The notes beneath the pieces were generated by a model, which was not told where the DNA came from, did not search any database, and worked only from the letters and a program-made list of their open reading frames with translations. The position numbers were made by a program, and so were the translations under genes. 64,000 bases of DNA from Carnobacterium alterfunditum DSM 5972 (GTDB lineage Bacteria > Bacillota > Bacilli > Lactobacillales > Carnobacteriaceae): positions 558,001 through 622,000 of the forward strand of contig NZ_JQLG01000004.1 in the NCBI RefSeq assembly GCF_000744115.1, in the 5' to 3' direction. This document shows positions 55,120 to 64,000 of this stretch, piece by piece. Positions within the stretch are counted from its first letter, which is position 1. Every line of letters begins with the position of its first letter.

Positions 55120-57201
55120 TCATCCATTGATCATACCCACTGTTTCAATTGGAATGTCATTCGGTACTTCGTTCAATGACACAACTGCTAAATCAGGAAA
55201 ATTATACGAAATCAGATTTTTCATTGCTGGTCTTACTTTTGGTGAAGCCAATAAAACATGCGGGATCCCTCTTGCCGAAAGCTGATTGTGAATAGCTGTG
55301 ATACTGTCAAAAATTTTCGTAACCGTTTCGGGCTGCAAAATCGGGATCGATCCAGCAGAAGATTTTTGGATACTGCGTGTGATCTGCTCTTCCGTATCCG
55401 GCAGTATAGTCACGACTTGAAGAACATTTTGTTCATCTAAGTAAGGTTTAACGATCGTCCGTTTAAGCGATTGGCGCACATATTCGGTCAGCATTTCGAT
55501 GTCTTTCGTTGTATTTCCATAGTCCGCTAACGTTTCTAAAATAGTCACCAAATCATTGATTGGGATACTTTCTTTCAATAAGTTTTGTAAGACTTTTTGG
55601 ACTTCTCCCAAACGAAGGATATCTGGGATCAGTTCATCGATCACCACGCCATATTTATCTTTGATGCCTTCAAGCAATTGTTTGACTTCTTGTCTGCCTA
55701 GCAATTCATAACTAGATTTATAAATCGTCTCTTTTAGGTGAGTAACTAAAACGGTTATCGGATCGACTACTGTGTATCCCCTCAAATCGGCCGCTTCTCT
55801 ATCGCCTTCGTTGACCCACATGGCGTCTAGGCCAAAAGCCGGTTCTTTTGTTGGGATACCATCGAAGTCAAACTCTGTTTCGCCTGGGTCCACGATCATA
55901 TATTTATCTAAGTACAATTCGCCGCGAGCCACAACGTTACCTTTGATTTTGAGCACATAATCATTGGCTTTGAGCTGTAAGTTATCTCTGATGCGTATCG
56001 GACTCAATAAGATCCCCAATTCATGAGCACTTTGTTTACGAATCGTTGTGATATGACTCATTAAATTATTGTCTTGATTTTCATCGGTTATTGGGATCAA
56101 ACCATAACCGATCTCGATGGAAATCGGATCCACTTGAAAAGAAGCCACTGATTCATCTGAGCTTTTTTCTTGTTTCGTCCGCTGCAAAGCTTTCGAACGC
56201 ATTTCTTTAGCTTTTTGATTCGAGTTCTTTGATTTTTCATTTTCCATCAATAAGTACCCGGTCGCACCTGCCATCAATCCTAATACTAGAAAGGGAAACG
56301 TTGGAAAACCCGGCATAACTGAAAATGAAATCAAAATCACTGATAGTATCAGCATAACTTTTGGTGAATGGAATAATTCTTCCCCTATGGAACTACCAAA
56401 ACCTTTGATACTTCCAGAGCGGGTAACTAAAATTCCCGATGCTACCGAGATCAATAATGAAGGAATTTGACTGACCAGTCCATCACCAATCGTTAACTGC
56501 CCGAATGTTGTCAAAGCTTCCATGACTTCCATGTCATTTTGCAGCGAATGGATCGCTACTCCGCCGATCAAGTTGATGATCGTGATGATCAGACCAGCAA
56601 TAGCATCTCCTTTGACGAACTTACTTGCTCCATCCATTGCTCCGAAAAACTGGGTCTCTCTTTCAAGGTCTGACCGTCTTTTTTTAGCCTGTTCTTCGTT
56701 GATCAGCCCTGAGTTCATGTCCGCATCGATAGCCATTTGTTTACCTGGCATAGCATCGAGTGTAAACCTTGCTGAAACTTCAGAAACACGACTGGCCCCA
56801 TTTGTTACGACCATCATTTGAATGATCACGATGATGATAAAGATGACTGCTCCAACGATGAAATTACTTCCGGTTACGACGTTAGCAAATGTTTCAATAA
56901 CCGCTCCTGCTTTTCCTTCAGTTAAAATCAACCGTGTAGAAGAGATGTTCAGTGCTAACCGAAACATGGTAGTGATCAACAACATGGTTGGAAAAGTCGA
57001 GAATTCTAACACGTTTTTTGTAAACAGCGTCAGCAGCAATATGGTGATCGATAATGCTATGTTGATGATCAGCATAAAATCGAGTAGTCCAGCTGGTAAT
57101 GGAATAATGATCATGCCCAGAATAGCCATGACCAAAAAAGCAACGATCACATCCAAAGAACCGGTTAGTTTTTCAATTTTCCCCCAAAAGGCAGTAGACA
57201 T
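55120..57201 (-). CDS. flhA: Flagellar export gate protein FlhA
   Basis: 693 residues. Eight membrane segments in the N-terminal 330 residues with the FHIPEP-type loop region (DAMPGKQMAIDADMNSGLI), then a soluble C-domain (about 350-690) that binds export substrates and chaperones. Core of the type III secretion gate, with FlhB, FliP, FliQ and FliR encoded just upstream. 29 nt after flhB. Confidence 0.96.
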   Translation of the reverse strand: MSTAFWGKIEKLTGSLDVIVAFLVMAILGMIIIPLPAGLLDFMLIINIALSITILLLTLFTKNVLEFSTFPTMLLITTMFRLALNISSTRLILTEGKAGAVIETFANVVTGSNFIVGAVIFIIIVIIQMMVVTNGASRVSEVSARFTLDAMPGKQMAIDADMNSGLINEEQAKKRRSDLERETQFFGAMDGASKFVKGDAIAGLIITIINLIGGVAIHSLQNDMEVMEALTTFGQLTIGDGLVSQIPSLLISVASGILVTRSGSIKGFGSSIGEELFHSPKVMLILSVILISFSVMPGFPTFPFLVLGLMAGATGYLLMENEKSKNSNQKAKEMRSKALQRTKQEKSSDESVASFQVDPISIEIGYGLIPITDENQDNNLMSHITTIRKQSAHELGILLSPIRIRDNLQLKANDYVLKIKGNVVARGELYLDKYMIVDPGETEFDFDGIPTKEPAFGLDAMWVNEGDREAADLRGYTVVDPITVLVTHLKETIYKSSYELLGRQEVKQLLEGIKDKYGVVIDELIPDILRLGEVQKVLQNLLKESIPINDLVTILETLADYGNTTKDIEMLTEYVRQSLKRTIVKPYLDEQNVLQVVTILPDTEEQITRSIQKSSAGSIPILQPETVTKIFDSITAIHNQLSARGIPHVLLASPKVRPAMKNLISYNFPDLAVVSLNEVPNDIPIETVGMING

Positions 57202-57229
57202 ATTTTTGAACTCCTCATCTTAAAAAGCA

Positions 57230-58297
57230 TTAAATCTTGTATTTGTTCATTTCTTCCGTTTGGTAAACCAATGCGAGTATTTCAGCAATAGCTTGGTAAA
57301 GATCCATTGGCACTGGCTGGCCGATTTCGACCGCCTTATACATAGCTCTAGCGACAGGTTTGTTTTCAATGATTGGAATATCGAGCGCTTTAGCCAGTTC
57401 TCTAATTTTTGCAGCTTGATGATCTGCCCCTTTAGCCACGATGATCGGTACTTCGTCTTTGCCTTTCTCATAACGAATCGCAATGGCTAAATGAGTCGGG
57501 TTTGTGATAATGGCCGTTGCCGTCTCCACATCGTGCAAGCCCCCTTTTGTCAACTGACGGTAGCGTTGTCTCCTTTGAGACTTGATCTGCGGGTCACCTT
57601 CAGCTTCCTTGTATTCATCTTTTAATTCTTGTTTGGACATCTTCAAATTTTTCCGGTAGTCATAAACTTGATAAATGTAATCGATCAAGCCTAATATAAG
57701 CAGCAACACACCTAATTGGGTTGCCAATTCCATGACAAGATCAGACATTAAAAAAAATAATTTTTCTGTCCCTACATTGCTGGAATTAAGGATCAAGTAA
57801 ACCGATGTTTCAAGTGTTTTATAGGCCATCCAAAAGACTAAAGTTAACTTAGCAACATTTTTAAACAGTGTGAACACGGTCTTTTTACTGAACATATTCT
57901 TAAATCCACTGATTGGGTTTATTTTGCTTAGCTTGAATTTAATAGGTTCTATCGAAAATAAAAAGCCAGTCTGTACAATAGTGGATACAAATGCTGCGAC
58001 GAATGCAATAACGAGGAACGGACCAGCCAACACCATTATAAATATGATCGACCTCATCCCAATATTTGCTAAATTATTTTCTAAGCCATCTACTGTCAAT
58101 CCAGCCGATAAGTAATTTTGCAAATAGAGCAAACTATATTTCAATATGTAATTTCCTAAAAAGGTTGCTGCAAGGATAAAGACGATAAATGTCACAGCGG
58201 AAGTTAAATCTGGGCTCTTAGGAATCTCGCCTTTTTTTCTAGTGTCCCGCAGTTTTTTGGGACTGGCTTTTTCTGTTTTCCCATCTTTTTCCGCCAT
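57230..58297 (-). CDS. flhB: Flagellar export switch protein FlhB
   Basis: 355 residues. Four membrane segments (about 30-50, 85-110, 140-160, 185-205) and a cytoplasmic C-domain with the autocleavage site NPTH (ITNPTHLAIAIRYEKG, about 265-280). Cleavage switches export from rod/hook to filament proteins. 21 nt after fliR. Confidence 0.96.
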   Translation of the reverse strand: MAEKDGKTEKASPKKLRDTRKKGEIPKSPDLTSAVTFIVFILAATFLGNYILKYSLLYLQNYLSAGLTVDGLENNLANIGMRSIIFIMVLAGPFLVIAFVAAFVSTIVQTGFLFSIEPIKFKLSKINPISGFKNMFSKKTVFTLFKNVAKLTLVFWMAYKTLETSVYLILNSSNVGTEKLFFLMSDLVMELATQLGVLLLILGLIDYIYQVYDYRKNLKMSKQELKDEYKEAEGDPQIKSQRRQRYRQLTKGGLHDVETATAIITNPTHLAIAIRYEKGKDEVPIIVAKGADHQAAKIRELAKALDIPIIENKPVARAMYKAVEIGQPVPMDLYQAIAEILALVYQTEEMNKYKI

Positions 58298-58318
58298 TCA
58301 TTTTCACCTCGCCTTTTT

Positions 58319-59071
58319 TTACAATAACTGAATAAATTCATTCATGTATTTCACCATAAGTGGCAGCGTCGTTTGGATCGTTTCGATTAACGTTGGCAAG
58401 AATATCAGCATCAGAACAAAACTAGCCGCTATTTTTAAGGGCATTCCCAAAATCAATACATTGATTTGAGGAACCGAACGTGAGATCAACCCTAAGATAA
58501 CTTCTGTCAATAAGGCCACGATTACCATTGGTGCTGCTATATTAAAAGCCAATTCAAAAATAATGCCAAGTAGCTTCATCATGCCTTCTACACCAAAATC
58601 ACCTAATTCAGTACTGAAGATTGGCACGGATCGGAACGATTGTACCAAGCTTTTGATCACGACATGGTGGAGGTTGGTGATGTAGAATACACACATGGAC
58701 AACCAATAATAAATCTTCCCATAATAAGAAACATTTATCCCCATGGTTGGATCATAAACAGCTCCCATTGAGAACCCAACTTGAAAATCTACAAAATTAC
58801 CGGCAATCTCAATTGCAGAAAAAAAGAGTTTTGTAATAAATCCAATAGCCATCCCAAGCAAAACTTCTTTTAGGATCAAAATCGCAAAAAAGAGCGTATC
58901 CGCTACTTCATTCATGGCCGGTACGGCTGAATAAGCTGCAAGTGTGATCCCCATTGCTAAAGCGATTTTTGCTACATTGGGTAGACCTTTAATGGAGAAT
59001 CCAGGACTTACAACTATAAAAGATGTCACCCGTATGAATATTAAAATGATGGTTTGCAATTGTATGGTCAT
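58319..59071 (-). CDS. fliR: Flagellar export gate protein FliR
   Basis: 250 residues, about six membrane segments, with the family stretches RVTSFIVVSPGFS near the start and KIALAMGITLA. Forms the FliPQR pore with the two products encoded upstream. Gap of 6 nt to fliQ. Confidence 0.94.
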   Translation of the reverse strand: MTIQLQTIILIFIRVTSFIVVSPGFSIKGLPNVAKIALAMGITLAAYSAVPAMNEVADTLFFAILILKEVLLGMAIGFITKLFFSAIEIAGNFVDFQVGFSMGAVYDPTMGINVSYYGKIYYWLSMCVFYITNLHHVVIKSLVQSFRSVPIFSTELGDFGVEGMMKLLGIIFELAFNIAAPMVIVALLTEVILGLISRSVPQINVLILGMPLKIAASFVLMLIFLPTLIETIQTTLPLMVKYMNEFIQLL

Positions 59072-59077
59072 GGTCGC

Positions 59078-59341
59078 TCACAGTTCCGCGATCATTTCGA
59101 AAATTTTCTGCGTGAACATAATAAGACTATTCATCATAAAATTTCCAAAAACAATCAATGAGACGATTACCGCTAAGATTTTAGGTACAAAACTCAACGT
59201 TTGTTCTTGAAGCTGTGTGGTTGCTTGGATGATACTAATAAATAGCCCCACCACTAGGGCAATGATCAACGTCGGACCTGCTACGATTATCATCACCATG
59301 AAGGCTTCTCTTATAATGTCTAAAACTTTTTCCATTGTCAT
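59078..59341 (-). CDS. fliQ: Flagellar export gate protein FliQ
   Basis: 87 residues forming two membrane helices, with GLFISIIQATTQLQEQTLSFVPK, the family's hallmark loop. Sits between fliP and fliR as in other operons. Confidence 0.95.
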   Translation of the reverse strand: MTMEKVLDIIREAFMVMIIVAGPTLIIALVVGLFISIIQATTQLQEQTLSFVPKILAVIVSLIVFGNFMMNSLIMFTQKIFEMIAEL

Positions 59342-59353
59342 TTTTTTACACCT

Positions 59354-60118
59354 CTACTGAAATCCTGTAACTAGCGATTCGACCACTAAATACCATCCAT
59401 CGACTAAAACAAATAATAATAATTTAAATGGCAATGAAATCATCACCGGAGACAACATGAACATCCCCATCGACATCAGGATACTAGCCACGACAATATC
59501 AATGACTAAAAACGGAATAAAGATCAAGAATCCAATACTGAATGCTGTTCTCAATTCACTGATAATAAAAGCTGGGATGGCTATATTCAATGGCAAATCA
59601 TCTATAACTGTTGGTTCGTCAGTTTCAGATATATCCAAAAACAATTGAATGTCTTCATCTCTTGTTTGTTTGTACATGAATTTTTTAATAGGTTGTGCGG
59701 CTGATTCAAATGCCTCTTGACCAGATATTTCTTCATTTATGTATGGCGTAATAGCATCCGTCATCACTTCAGTGTATACAGGTTGCATAATAAACAAAGA
59801 TAGAAATAGTGCGATCCCTATTAACACCAAATTAGGCGGATTTTGTTGCGTCCCTAATGAACTTCTGACAAATGACAGCACAATAATAATGCGTGTGAAA
59901 CTTGTCGTTAGTACTAGAAATGTTGGTGCGATACTCAATGCAGTTGTTAAAAGAAATAACTGAACGACTTGAGAGGTTTCTCCAGCGCCATTTTCAAATA
60001 CCTTCGATAACCCGCTCAGGCTATCTGTTAGTTCAGCCGCCGAAGCGACTTTTGGAAAGAGAACGAAGCTAATTAAAAAGAGGGACAAGCCTAAAATCCA
60101 TTTATTTTTCTTTTGCAA
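59354..60118 (-). CDS. fliP: Flagellar export gate protein FliP
   Basis: 254 residues. N-terminal signal peptide (about 1-28, ending near VASAAE), then LTTALSIAPTFLVLTTSFTRIIIVLSFVRSSLGTQQNPPN, the FliP signature, and three further membrane segments. Only 2 nt separate it from fliO. Confidence 0.96.
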   Translation of the reverse strand: MQKKNKWILGLSLFLISFVLFPKVASAAELTDSLSGLSKVFENGAGETSQVVQLFLLTTALSIAPTFLVLTTSFTRIIIVLSFVRSSLGTQQNPPNLVLIGIALFLSLFIMQPVYTEVMTDAITPYINEEISGQEAFESAAQPIKKFMYKQTRDEDIQLFLDISETDEPTVIDDLPLNIAIPAFIISELRTAFSIGFLIFIPFLVIDIVVASILMSMGMFMLSPVMISLPFKLLLFVLVDGWYLVVESLVTGFQ

Positions 60119-60120
60119 CT

Positions 60121-60525
60121 TTATTTCCTCTTTTCATAGAAAGACTGATACCGGGACCGCAATGATTTAAAAGTCTGAACCAAAATCTGAACCAATTTCT
60201 TACCCATTTGTTGGTTATCTGATCTCGTAGGGAAATATGGTATCTTTTCTTCTATACTACTTGCGATTTTCTCTTTTTCTACTGCTGTCAGTTCTTTTAA
60301 GATTTCATTGCGAGTATCTGTAAAACTCATTAAGTAGTACGTATCTGCAATTTCTACAATACTCAATGCCGAACTTTTACTGGTTGGGGTTCTCTCAATC
60401 ACTTTAATTACTTGGTTTTTTTTCGCCATAAACGTATTTAAGTACTTTAACCCATAATTTGCTGCCCATATGATAACAATTAATGCTACGACACTTTTCA
60501 ATACATAAACCAGTCCAAGTCCCAA
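60121..60525 (-). CDS. fliO: FliO-like flagellar assembly protein
   Basis: 134 residues, TTG start with AAGGAG 10 nt upstream. One N-terminal membrane helix (about 5-25) and a small basic cytoplasmic domain with KVIERTPTSKSSALSIVEI, as in FliO/FliZ proteins that help FliP assemble. Sequence is weakly conserved in this family; position before fliP carries much of the call. Confidence 0.82.
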   Translation of the reverse strand: MGLGLVYVLKSVVALIVIIWAANYGLKYLNTFMAKKNQVIKVIERTPTSKSSALSIVEIADTYYLMSFTDTRNEILKELTAVEKEKIASSIEEKIPYFPTRSDNQQMGKKLVQILVQTFKSLRSRYQSFYEKRK

Positions 60526-60552
60526 TTTTCTATTTCTCCTTCTCGCTTCTTA

Positions 60553-61047
60553 TTATTGCGTCACAATATTCGTGATAAAGATAGCATCCACAAGATCCTC
60601 ATCCATTTTGACATTAACGGCCTCGATCAATTCTTGTTTGATCAATAACTTATTATCTTCTTCTTTAAAGACAGTATCTTCTGTTTTATTCCGCAAAACA
60701 GTAATAACTGAATCTCTAATTTGAGCCATATTTGCAGTCAATTTTTCCCCTGCACCTTCTTTTGAACTATGTAAAGAAAGTTCTATTTTTAAAAAGGTCT
60801 TTTTAATAGATGTACCAGAGTCTAAATTGATTAAAAATTCTTCTAAAGGAACCGTTGTTTCTACAATTTCTTCTTTAAATAAATCTGAAATGATTACCTG
60901 TGCCTTACCAGAAGTAAAACCATAACTAACGACTCCTATTATTACTATTGCAAAGAAAATACTAACAACCCATAACTTTTTTTTCTTTCCTTTAGTTCCT
61001 TTAGTCGTTTTACTTTTTTTTGTCGGTTTTGCTTTTTCAGATGCCAT
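60553..61047 (-). CDS. fliL: Flagellar basal body-associated protein FliL
   Basis: 164 residues. Lys/Thr-rich cytoplasmic N-terminus (1-24), a membrane helix (about 25-45), then an extracellular stomatin-like FliL domain (LEEFLINLDSG... KTFLKIELSLH). It surrounds the stator units. Located 6 nt after motB, which fits its stator role. Confidence 0.92.
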   Translation of the reverse strand: MASEKAKPTKKSKTTKGTKGKKKKLWVVSIFFAIVIIGVVSYGFTSGKAQVIISDLFKEEIVETTVPLEEFLINLDSGTSIKKTFLKIELSLHSSKEGAGEKLTANMAQIRDSVITVLRNKTEDTVFKEEDNKLLIKQELIEAVNVKMDEDLVDAIFITNIVTQ

Positions 61048-61053
61048 ATGTAT

Positions 61054-61794
61054 CTACTCCTCCTGATGCTCATAAACGAGTACAATGTTTACTCGTCTAT
61101 TTCTCGCTCTATTTTCATCTGAATTATTTGGAACAGATGGGTGATACTCCCCATACCCCTTAGCTGATAATCTTGTTGGTGTAACGCTTCTCTCTTCACT
61201 TAAATACCGTAAGACGGATAAAGCTCTGCTTGTGGATAATTCCCAGTTGCTGCTAAAATTAGCATTGTTCATTGGAACATCGTCCGTATATCCTTCTATT
61301 ACGACATCATTTTCGAATTGTTGGACCAACTCTCCTAAATTATTTAATGTATTTATTCCAGAATCAGCAATAATAGCACTTCCACTTCCAAATAAAATAG
61401 ATTCTTGAATGTTTACATAAATCCCATCTTGATCGTATTTAACGCTTGCTTGAGCTGTCATATCTTTTGTTTCTAAAAATTGAACGACTTCGTCATACAT
61501 CTTGATTAATTCTGGATCAACGGCATCTTCACTTGGTACTGCTATAATATCTTCGCTTGGCTCAGTTTCAGTATCGGTTACTGTATTTTCTTCGATTACG
61601 GACTCTCCACCATTAAAGGCTGATTGGATCGAATTAGACGCTTCATTAAATTTGTCTAAGCTTACACTTGACATAGAATAGAGCAGGATAAAGAATGTCA
61701 GCAATAACGACATCAAATCTGAAAAAGTCGTTATCCACCCTCCTCCGCCAGAGCTACTGCTATTGGTTTCTTTCTTTTTCCTTCTTCTAGCCAT
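61054..61794 (-). CDS. motB: Flagellar stator protein MotB
   Basis: 246 residues. Basic N-terminus, then a membrane helix with the proton-channel Asp (WITTFSDLMSLLLTFFILL, D near residue 26), and a C-terminal OmpA/peptidoglycan-binding domain (about 125-245, IEGYTDDVPMNN and NRRVNIVL). It overlaps motA by 8 nt. The residue pattern suggests H+ rather than Na+ coupling but this is not decisive. Confidence 0.95.
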   Translation of the reverse strand: MARRRKKKETNSSSSGGGGWITTFSDLMSLLLTFFILLYSMSSVSLDKFNEASNSIQSAFNGGESVIEENTVTDTETEPSEDIIAVPSEDAVDPELIKMYDEVVQFLETKDMTAQASVKYDQDGIYVNIQESILFGSGSAIIADSGINTLNNLGELVQQFENDVVIEGYTDDVPMNNANFSSNWELSTSRALSVLRYLSEERSVTPTRLSAKGYGEYHPSVPNNSDENRARNRRVNIVLVYEHQEE

Positions 61795-62596
61795 AATTTT
61801 GTTCCTCTTGTTGGAGCTTCGCTGCAGCTTTCAAGGTTTCTTCTTTATTTTCAAAAGGCAAATACCCTTTCAATTTTTGTTCGATCACACGTGGGTTTTC
61901 TCCAGCTTGTAAGGATAAGACACCTTCAATGATCATTTCACAACTTTTCATCTCTTCATTCGTTTGCATTTGCAAATTGCTTGCGATTGGAATAAACACC
62001 AGATTAGCTAAGAAGCTTCCATAAAAAGTTGTTATCAAAGCCGTTGCCATTCCTACACCAATCGTACTAGGGTCATTTAATTCTCCCAACATAATGACTA
62101 AACCAATCAGTGTACCGATCATTCCGAAAGCCGGAGCCATTTCGCCCCATTTTAAAAAGATGTCCTGGCCGATTCGGTGTCTTTTCTCAATATTTTCTGC
62201 TGTGATTTCCATGATGTCTCTGACGGTTTCTGGTTCTAGCCCATCAACAGCCATCTGTAGTCCGATTACCATTAATTCATTATCTTGTTCCTCAATATCT
62301 GCTTCAATCGCTAAAATTCCTTGGCTTCTTGCTTTTCTAGATAATGCCGCAAACGTTTCAATCAATTTAGCGTAATCAGGATTTGGATCAAGCAATAAGT
62401 TTTTTAAAATAGACGGCAATTTCTTGATCGATTTCAATGGAAAACTAATCAAAATCGCACTAAATGAACCGCCAAGCGTAATCACTAGAGAAGGCGCATT
62501 TAAAAAACTAGCAATATTTCCACTAGAAGTAATCGACCAAATAATCAACCCAATACCTAAAAATAAACCGACTATTGGTACAATATTTTTTTTCAT
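61787..62596 (-). CDS. motA: Flagellar stator protein MotA
   Basis: 269 residues. Four membrane segments (about 5-25, 33-52, 150-170, 180-200) with a large cytoplasmic loop between 2 and 3 and the channel-lining Pro-containing GEMAPAFGMIGTLIGLV. Start overlaps the flbD stop (ATGA). Placement of motAB inside the flagellar operon, between flbD and fliL, resembles clostridial loci rather than Bacillus. Confidence 0.95.
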   Translation of the reverse strand: MKKNIVPIVGLFLGIGLIIWSITSSGNIASFLNAPSLVITLGGSFSAILISFPLKSIKKLPSILKNLLLDPNPDYAKLIETFAALSRKARSQGILAIEADIEEQDNELMVIGLQMAVDGLEPETVRDIMEITAENIEKRHRIGQDIFLKWGEMAPAFGMIGTLIGLVIMLGELNDPSTIGVGMATALITTFYGSFLANLVFIPIASNLQMQTNEEMKSCEMIIEGVLSLQAGENPRVIEQKLKGYLPFENKEETLKAAAKLQQEEQNYG

Positions 62597-62796
62597 AATT
62601 CTCCTTCTGAAAAACCGTTGACTATTTTTCTTCTGTACTGAATGATTTTTTCCACTATTTCTTTTTCGGTCTCGGCAACGCGTAAGCTTTTACCATCCGT
62701 CAATGTAATAATAGTGTCGAAAGAACGGTCTATTCGATAAATTAAATCGCAATTCAAATAAAATTCTTTTCCTGAAATAGTTGTTAAAGCAATCAT
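62593..62796 (-). CDS. flbD: FlbD/SwrD family small flagellar protein
   Basis: 67 residues if started at ATG 62796, which gives the canonical MIALTTISGKEFYLN opening and has GGGG upstream; ATG 62829 and TTG 62832 would add 11 to 12 atypical residues. The family motif TIITLTDGKSLRVAET follows. SwrD of Bacillus raises motor power through the stator. The gene lies directly before motAB, consistent with that. Confidence 0.88.
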   Translation of the reverse strand: MIALTTISGKEFYLNCDLIYRIDRSFDTIITLTDGKSLRVAETEKEIVEKIIQYRRKIVNGFSEGEL

Positions 62797-62881
62797 ACCT
62801 AAACCCCAATCTGCTTTCGTTTTCTTCATCAAGATAGAAGGCTTCTCGGACTTTCAGAAAAACCTCCTTACTAGAAATTAA

Positions 62882-63733
62882 TTATCTTTTTAGATTGATC
62901 AATTCTTCTAACATCGTATCAGAGGTTGTAATACTTCTTGAGTTTGCCTGGTAAGATCTGCTAGTAATGATCATTTCAGTAAATTCATTCGCTAAATCTA
63001 CGTTAGACATTTCTAAGAATCCAGAACGTACACTCCCATATCCAGCATCTCCCGGATTCCCTGCTACTGGATCACCTGAGTTAGCCGATTCGGTATATAA
63101 GTTTCCACCACTTTTTTCTAGTCCATCTGGGTTAGAAAATGAGGTCAATCCCACCCGGCCTAGTACCATCGATTTTCCACCGCTGTATGATCCTACAATA
63201 AGTCCATTGCTGTCTATGTTATAACTTTGTAATTCAGCTCCATCAATGGTTTGAGGAATAGTTATAGGTGCCATCGTTGTTCCTAAAGCGGCAGGATCAA
63301 AGCCGTCAATATTTTCATCAGGCATACCTGCCTTGAATCCTTGTACTTGTAGCCCCCCGCTTGTTACCAAGTTGCCATTAGGGTCTACGTAGAATCCACC
63401 ATCTCTCGTATAAAAAGTTTTTGTTCCATCTGTTACATTGAAAAATGAGCTGTCGCCATTTTCGATTCCGAAATCTAGTGCTCTTCCAGTCGATTGCAAA
63501 GAACCACCTGACATAACGGTATCGATTGATCCAACTTGAACCCCTAAACCAACTTGTTGTGCATTGGTACTTGCTTGTGCTGATACATTTGTTTGACTCA
63601 ACATATCCTCAAAACGAACTCTGCCTGTTTTAAACCCAGTTGTACTGACATTGGCAATATTATTTGAAATTACGTCCATTTTCGTTTGAATATTTCTCAT
63701 TCCGGTAACACCTGAGTATAGTGATTTTAACAT
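62882..63733 (-). CDS. flgE: Flagellar hook protein FlgE
   Basis: 283 residues from ATG 63733 with GGAGG 7 nt upstream; a TTG 27 nt earlier lies before this RBS. N-terminal MDVISNNIANVSTTGFKTGRVRF and C-terminal GFLEMSNVDLANEFTEMIITSRSYQANSRSITTSDTMLEELINLKR define FlgE. It is short for the family (often 400 or more), with only a small variable D2 domain. FlgG is the alternative, but position before flbD supports hook protein. Confidence 0.88.
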   Translation of the reverse strand: MLKSLYSGVTGMRNIQTKMDVISNNIANVSTTGFKTGRVRFEDMLSQTNVSAQASTNAQQVGLGVQVGSIDTVMSGGSLQSTGRALDFGIENGDSSFFNVTDGTKTFYTRDGGFYVDPNGNLVTSGGLQVQGFKAGMPDENIDGFDPAALGTTMAPITIPQTIDGAELQSYNIDSNGLIVGSYSGGKSMVLGRVGLTSFSNPDGLEKSGGNLYTESANSGDPVAGNPGDAGYGSVRSGFLEMSNVDLANEFTEMIITSRSYQANSRSITTSDTMLEELINLKR

Positions 63734-63805
63734 GTCTTTTCCTCCATTCAATTGTCCCACTTCAGTCGATCCATGGGATGATAGCCTCTTTTTCAGTCCA
63801 GCTAG

Positions 63806-64000
63806 TTATACGTTTATTTTTTTCACACTGTCAATGTTAGTGATGGTTTCCATTTCACCGGTGTTCATAGCCGTGATAATGGTTCGATTATCAATACTGG
63901 CAATCAACGCTATATCTTTATACACGATCAATGAATTTTTTGATCCCTTTTGATCCAACTCCTCTAATGCATCTGCAATAGTTGTTAAGTCCGATTGGTC
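63806..64000 (-). CDS. Flagellar operon protein (TIGR02530-like), partial
   Basis: The last 64 codons of a minus-strand gene run from the window edge to TAA at 63806-63808. The tail reads NSLIVYKDIALIASIDNRTIITAMN then a NIDSVKKI end, matching the small FlgD/FlgE-linked 'flagellar operon protein' family with its conserved V-N-R-T-[IV]-I-T-A motif. Its start is outside the window. It precedes flgE, the usual position. Confidence 0.8.
   Translation of the reverse strand, partial: DQSDLTTIADALEELDQKGSKNSLIVYKDIALIASIDNRTIITAMNTGEMETITNIDSVKKINV

Noticed and set aside
55061..55285. Plus-strand 74-codon frame at the 3' end of flhA
   Set aside because: It is mostly antisense to flhA codons and has no homology signal.
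57247..57483. A 78-codon frame inside flhB
   Set aside because: Shadow of the flhB C-domain in another frame.

Overview
The window looks like chromosome of a low-GC, motile, facultatively fermentative member of the Lactobacillales. Carnobacterium or a close relative fits best: an arginine deiminase operon, several sugar PTS loci, a mevalonate pathway (mvaA/mvaS) and a CopY-CopA-CopZ copper system lie next to a large flagellar operon, and flagella are rare in lactic acid bacteria. This assignment rests on gene content and protein resemblance only. No rRNA, tRNA, CRISPR array or prophage was seen.

Layout. 1-3.3 kb: copper homeostasis operon with two CopY-type operators. 3.3-5.9 kb: FtsX-type ABC exporter (HrtAB-like) with a MarR regulator that has an OhrR-like cysteine. 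6-9 kb: Nudix hydrolase, class IV aminotransferase and a split ThrE-type exporter. 9-14.8 kb: alpha-glucoside PTS, 6-phospho-alpha-glucosidase, gluconokinase and an RpiR regulator. 15-19 kb: ribosomal protein L25/Ctc and the mevalonate genes mvaA and mvaS. 19-29.3 kb: a beta-glucoside/cellobiose region in two transcriptional parts. One part is IIB-IIA-GH1 behind a sigma-54 promoter and next to a LevR-type activator. The other is GH1 and IIC with a perfect cre and GntR-like operators. A 52-bp tandem repeat array lies between them. 29.4-30.9 kb: a complete ISL3-family insertion sequence. 30.9-37.4 kb: histidinol-phosphatase-like protein, a divergent cis-prenyltransferase and the sucrose (scr) regulon. 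37.6-45.6 kb: the arginine deiminase locus (Crp-type regulator, arcC, arcD, arcB, arcA, divergent argR) carrying an IS150-group IS3 element. 45.6-47.6 kb: Ohr/OhrR, YjbQ and YaiI-type proteins. 48-51.7 kb: two tandem chemoreceptors. 51.9-64 kb: the distal part of a flagellar operon, running right to left: a flagellar operon protein (cut by the window edge), flgE, flbD, motA, motB, fliL, fliO, fliP, fliQ, fliR, flhB, flhA, fliA/sigD, two rod/hook proteins (FlhO/FlhP-type), then a solo FtsE-like ATPase.

How the genes work together. The sugar loci follow one plan: PTS uptake with phosphorylation, then a phospho-glycosidase or phospho-hydrolase and a sugar kinase, each with its own local regulator. 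The arc locus makes ATP and ammonia from arginine. The flagellar operon supplies the export gate, stator, hook and its own sigma factor, and one chemoreceptor has a clear sigma-D (sigma-28) promoter.

The most striking pattern is the placement of mobile DNA. All four mobile elements (one ISL3 element, two ISL3-derived hairpin MITEs, one IS150-group element) sit in or beside palindromes. Three of them split rho-independent terminator hairpins that can be rebuilt by removing the element. Other notable points are the 52-bp repeat array, a structured rplY leader, the FtsE-like gene without ftsX in a flagellar operon, and a cis-prenyltransferase with altered active-site residues.
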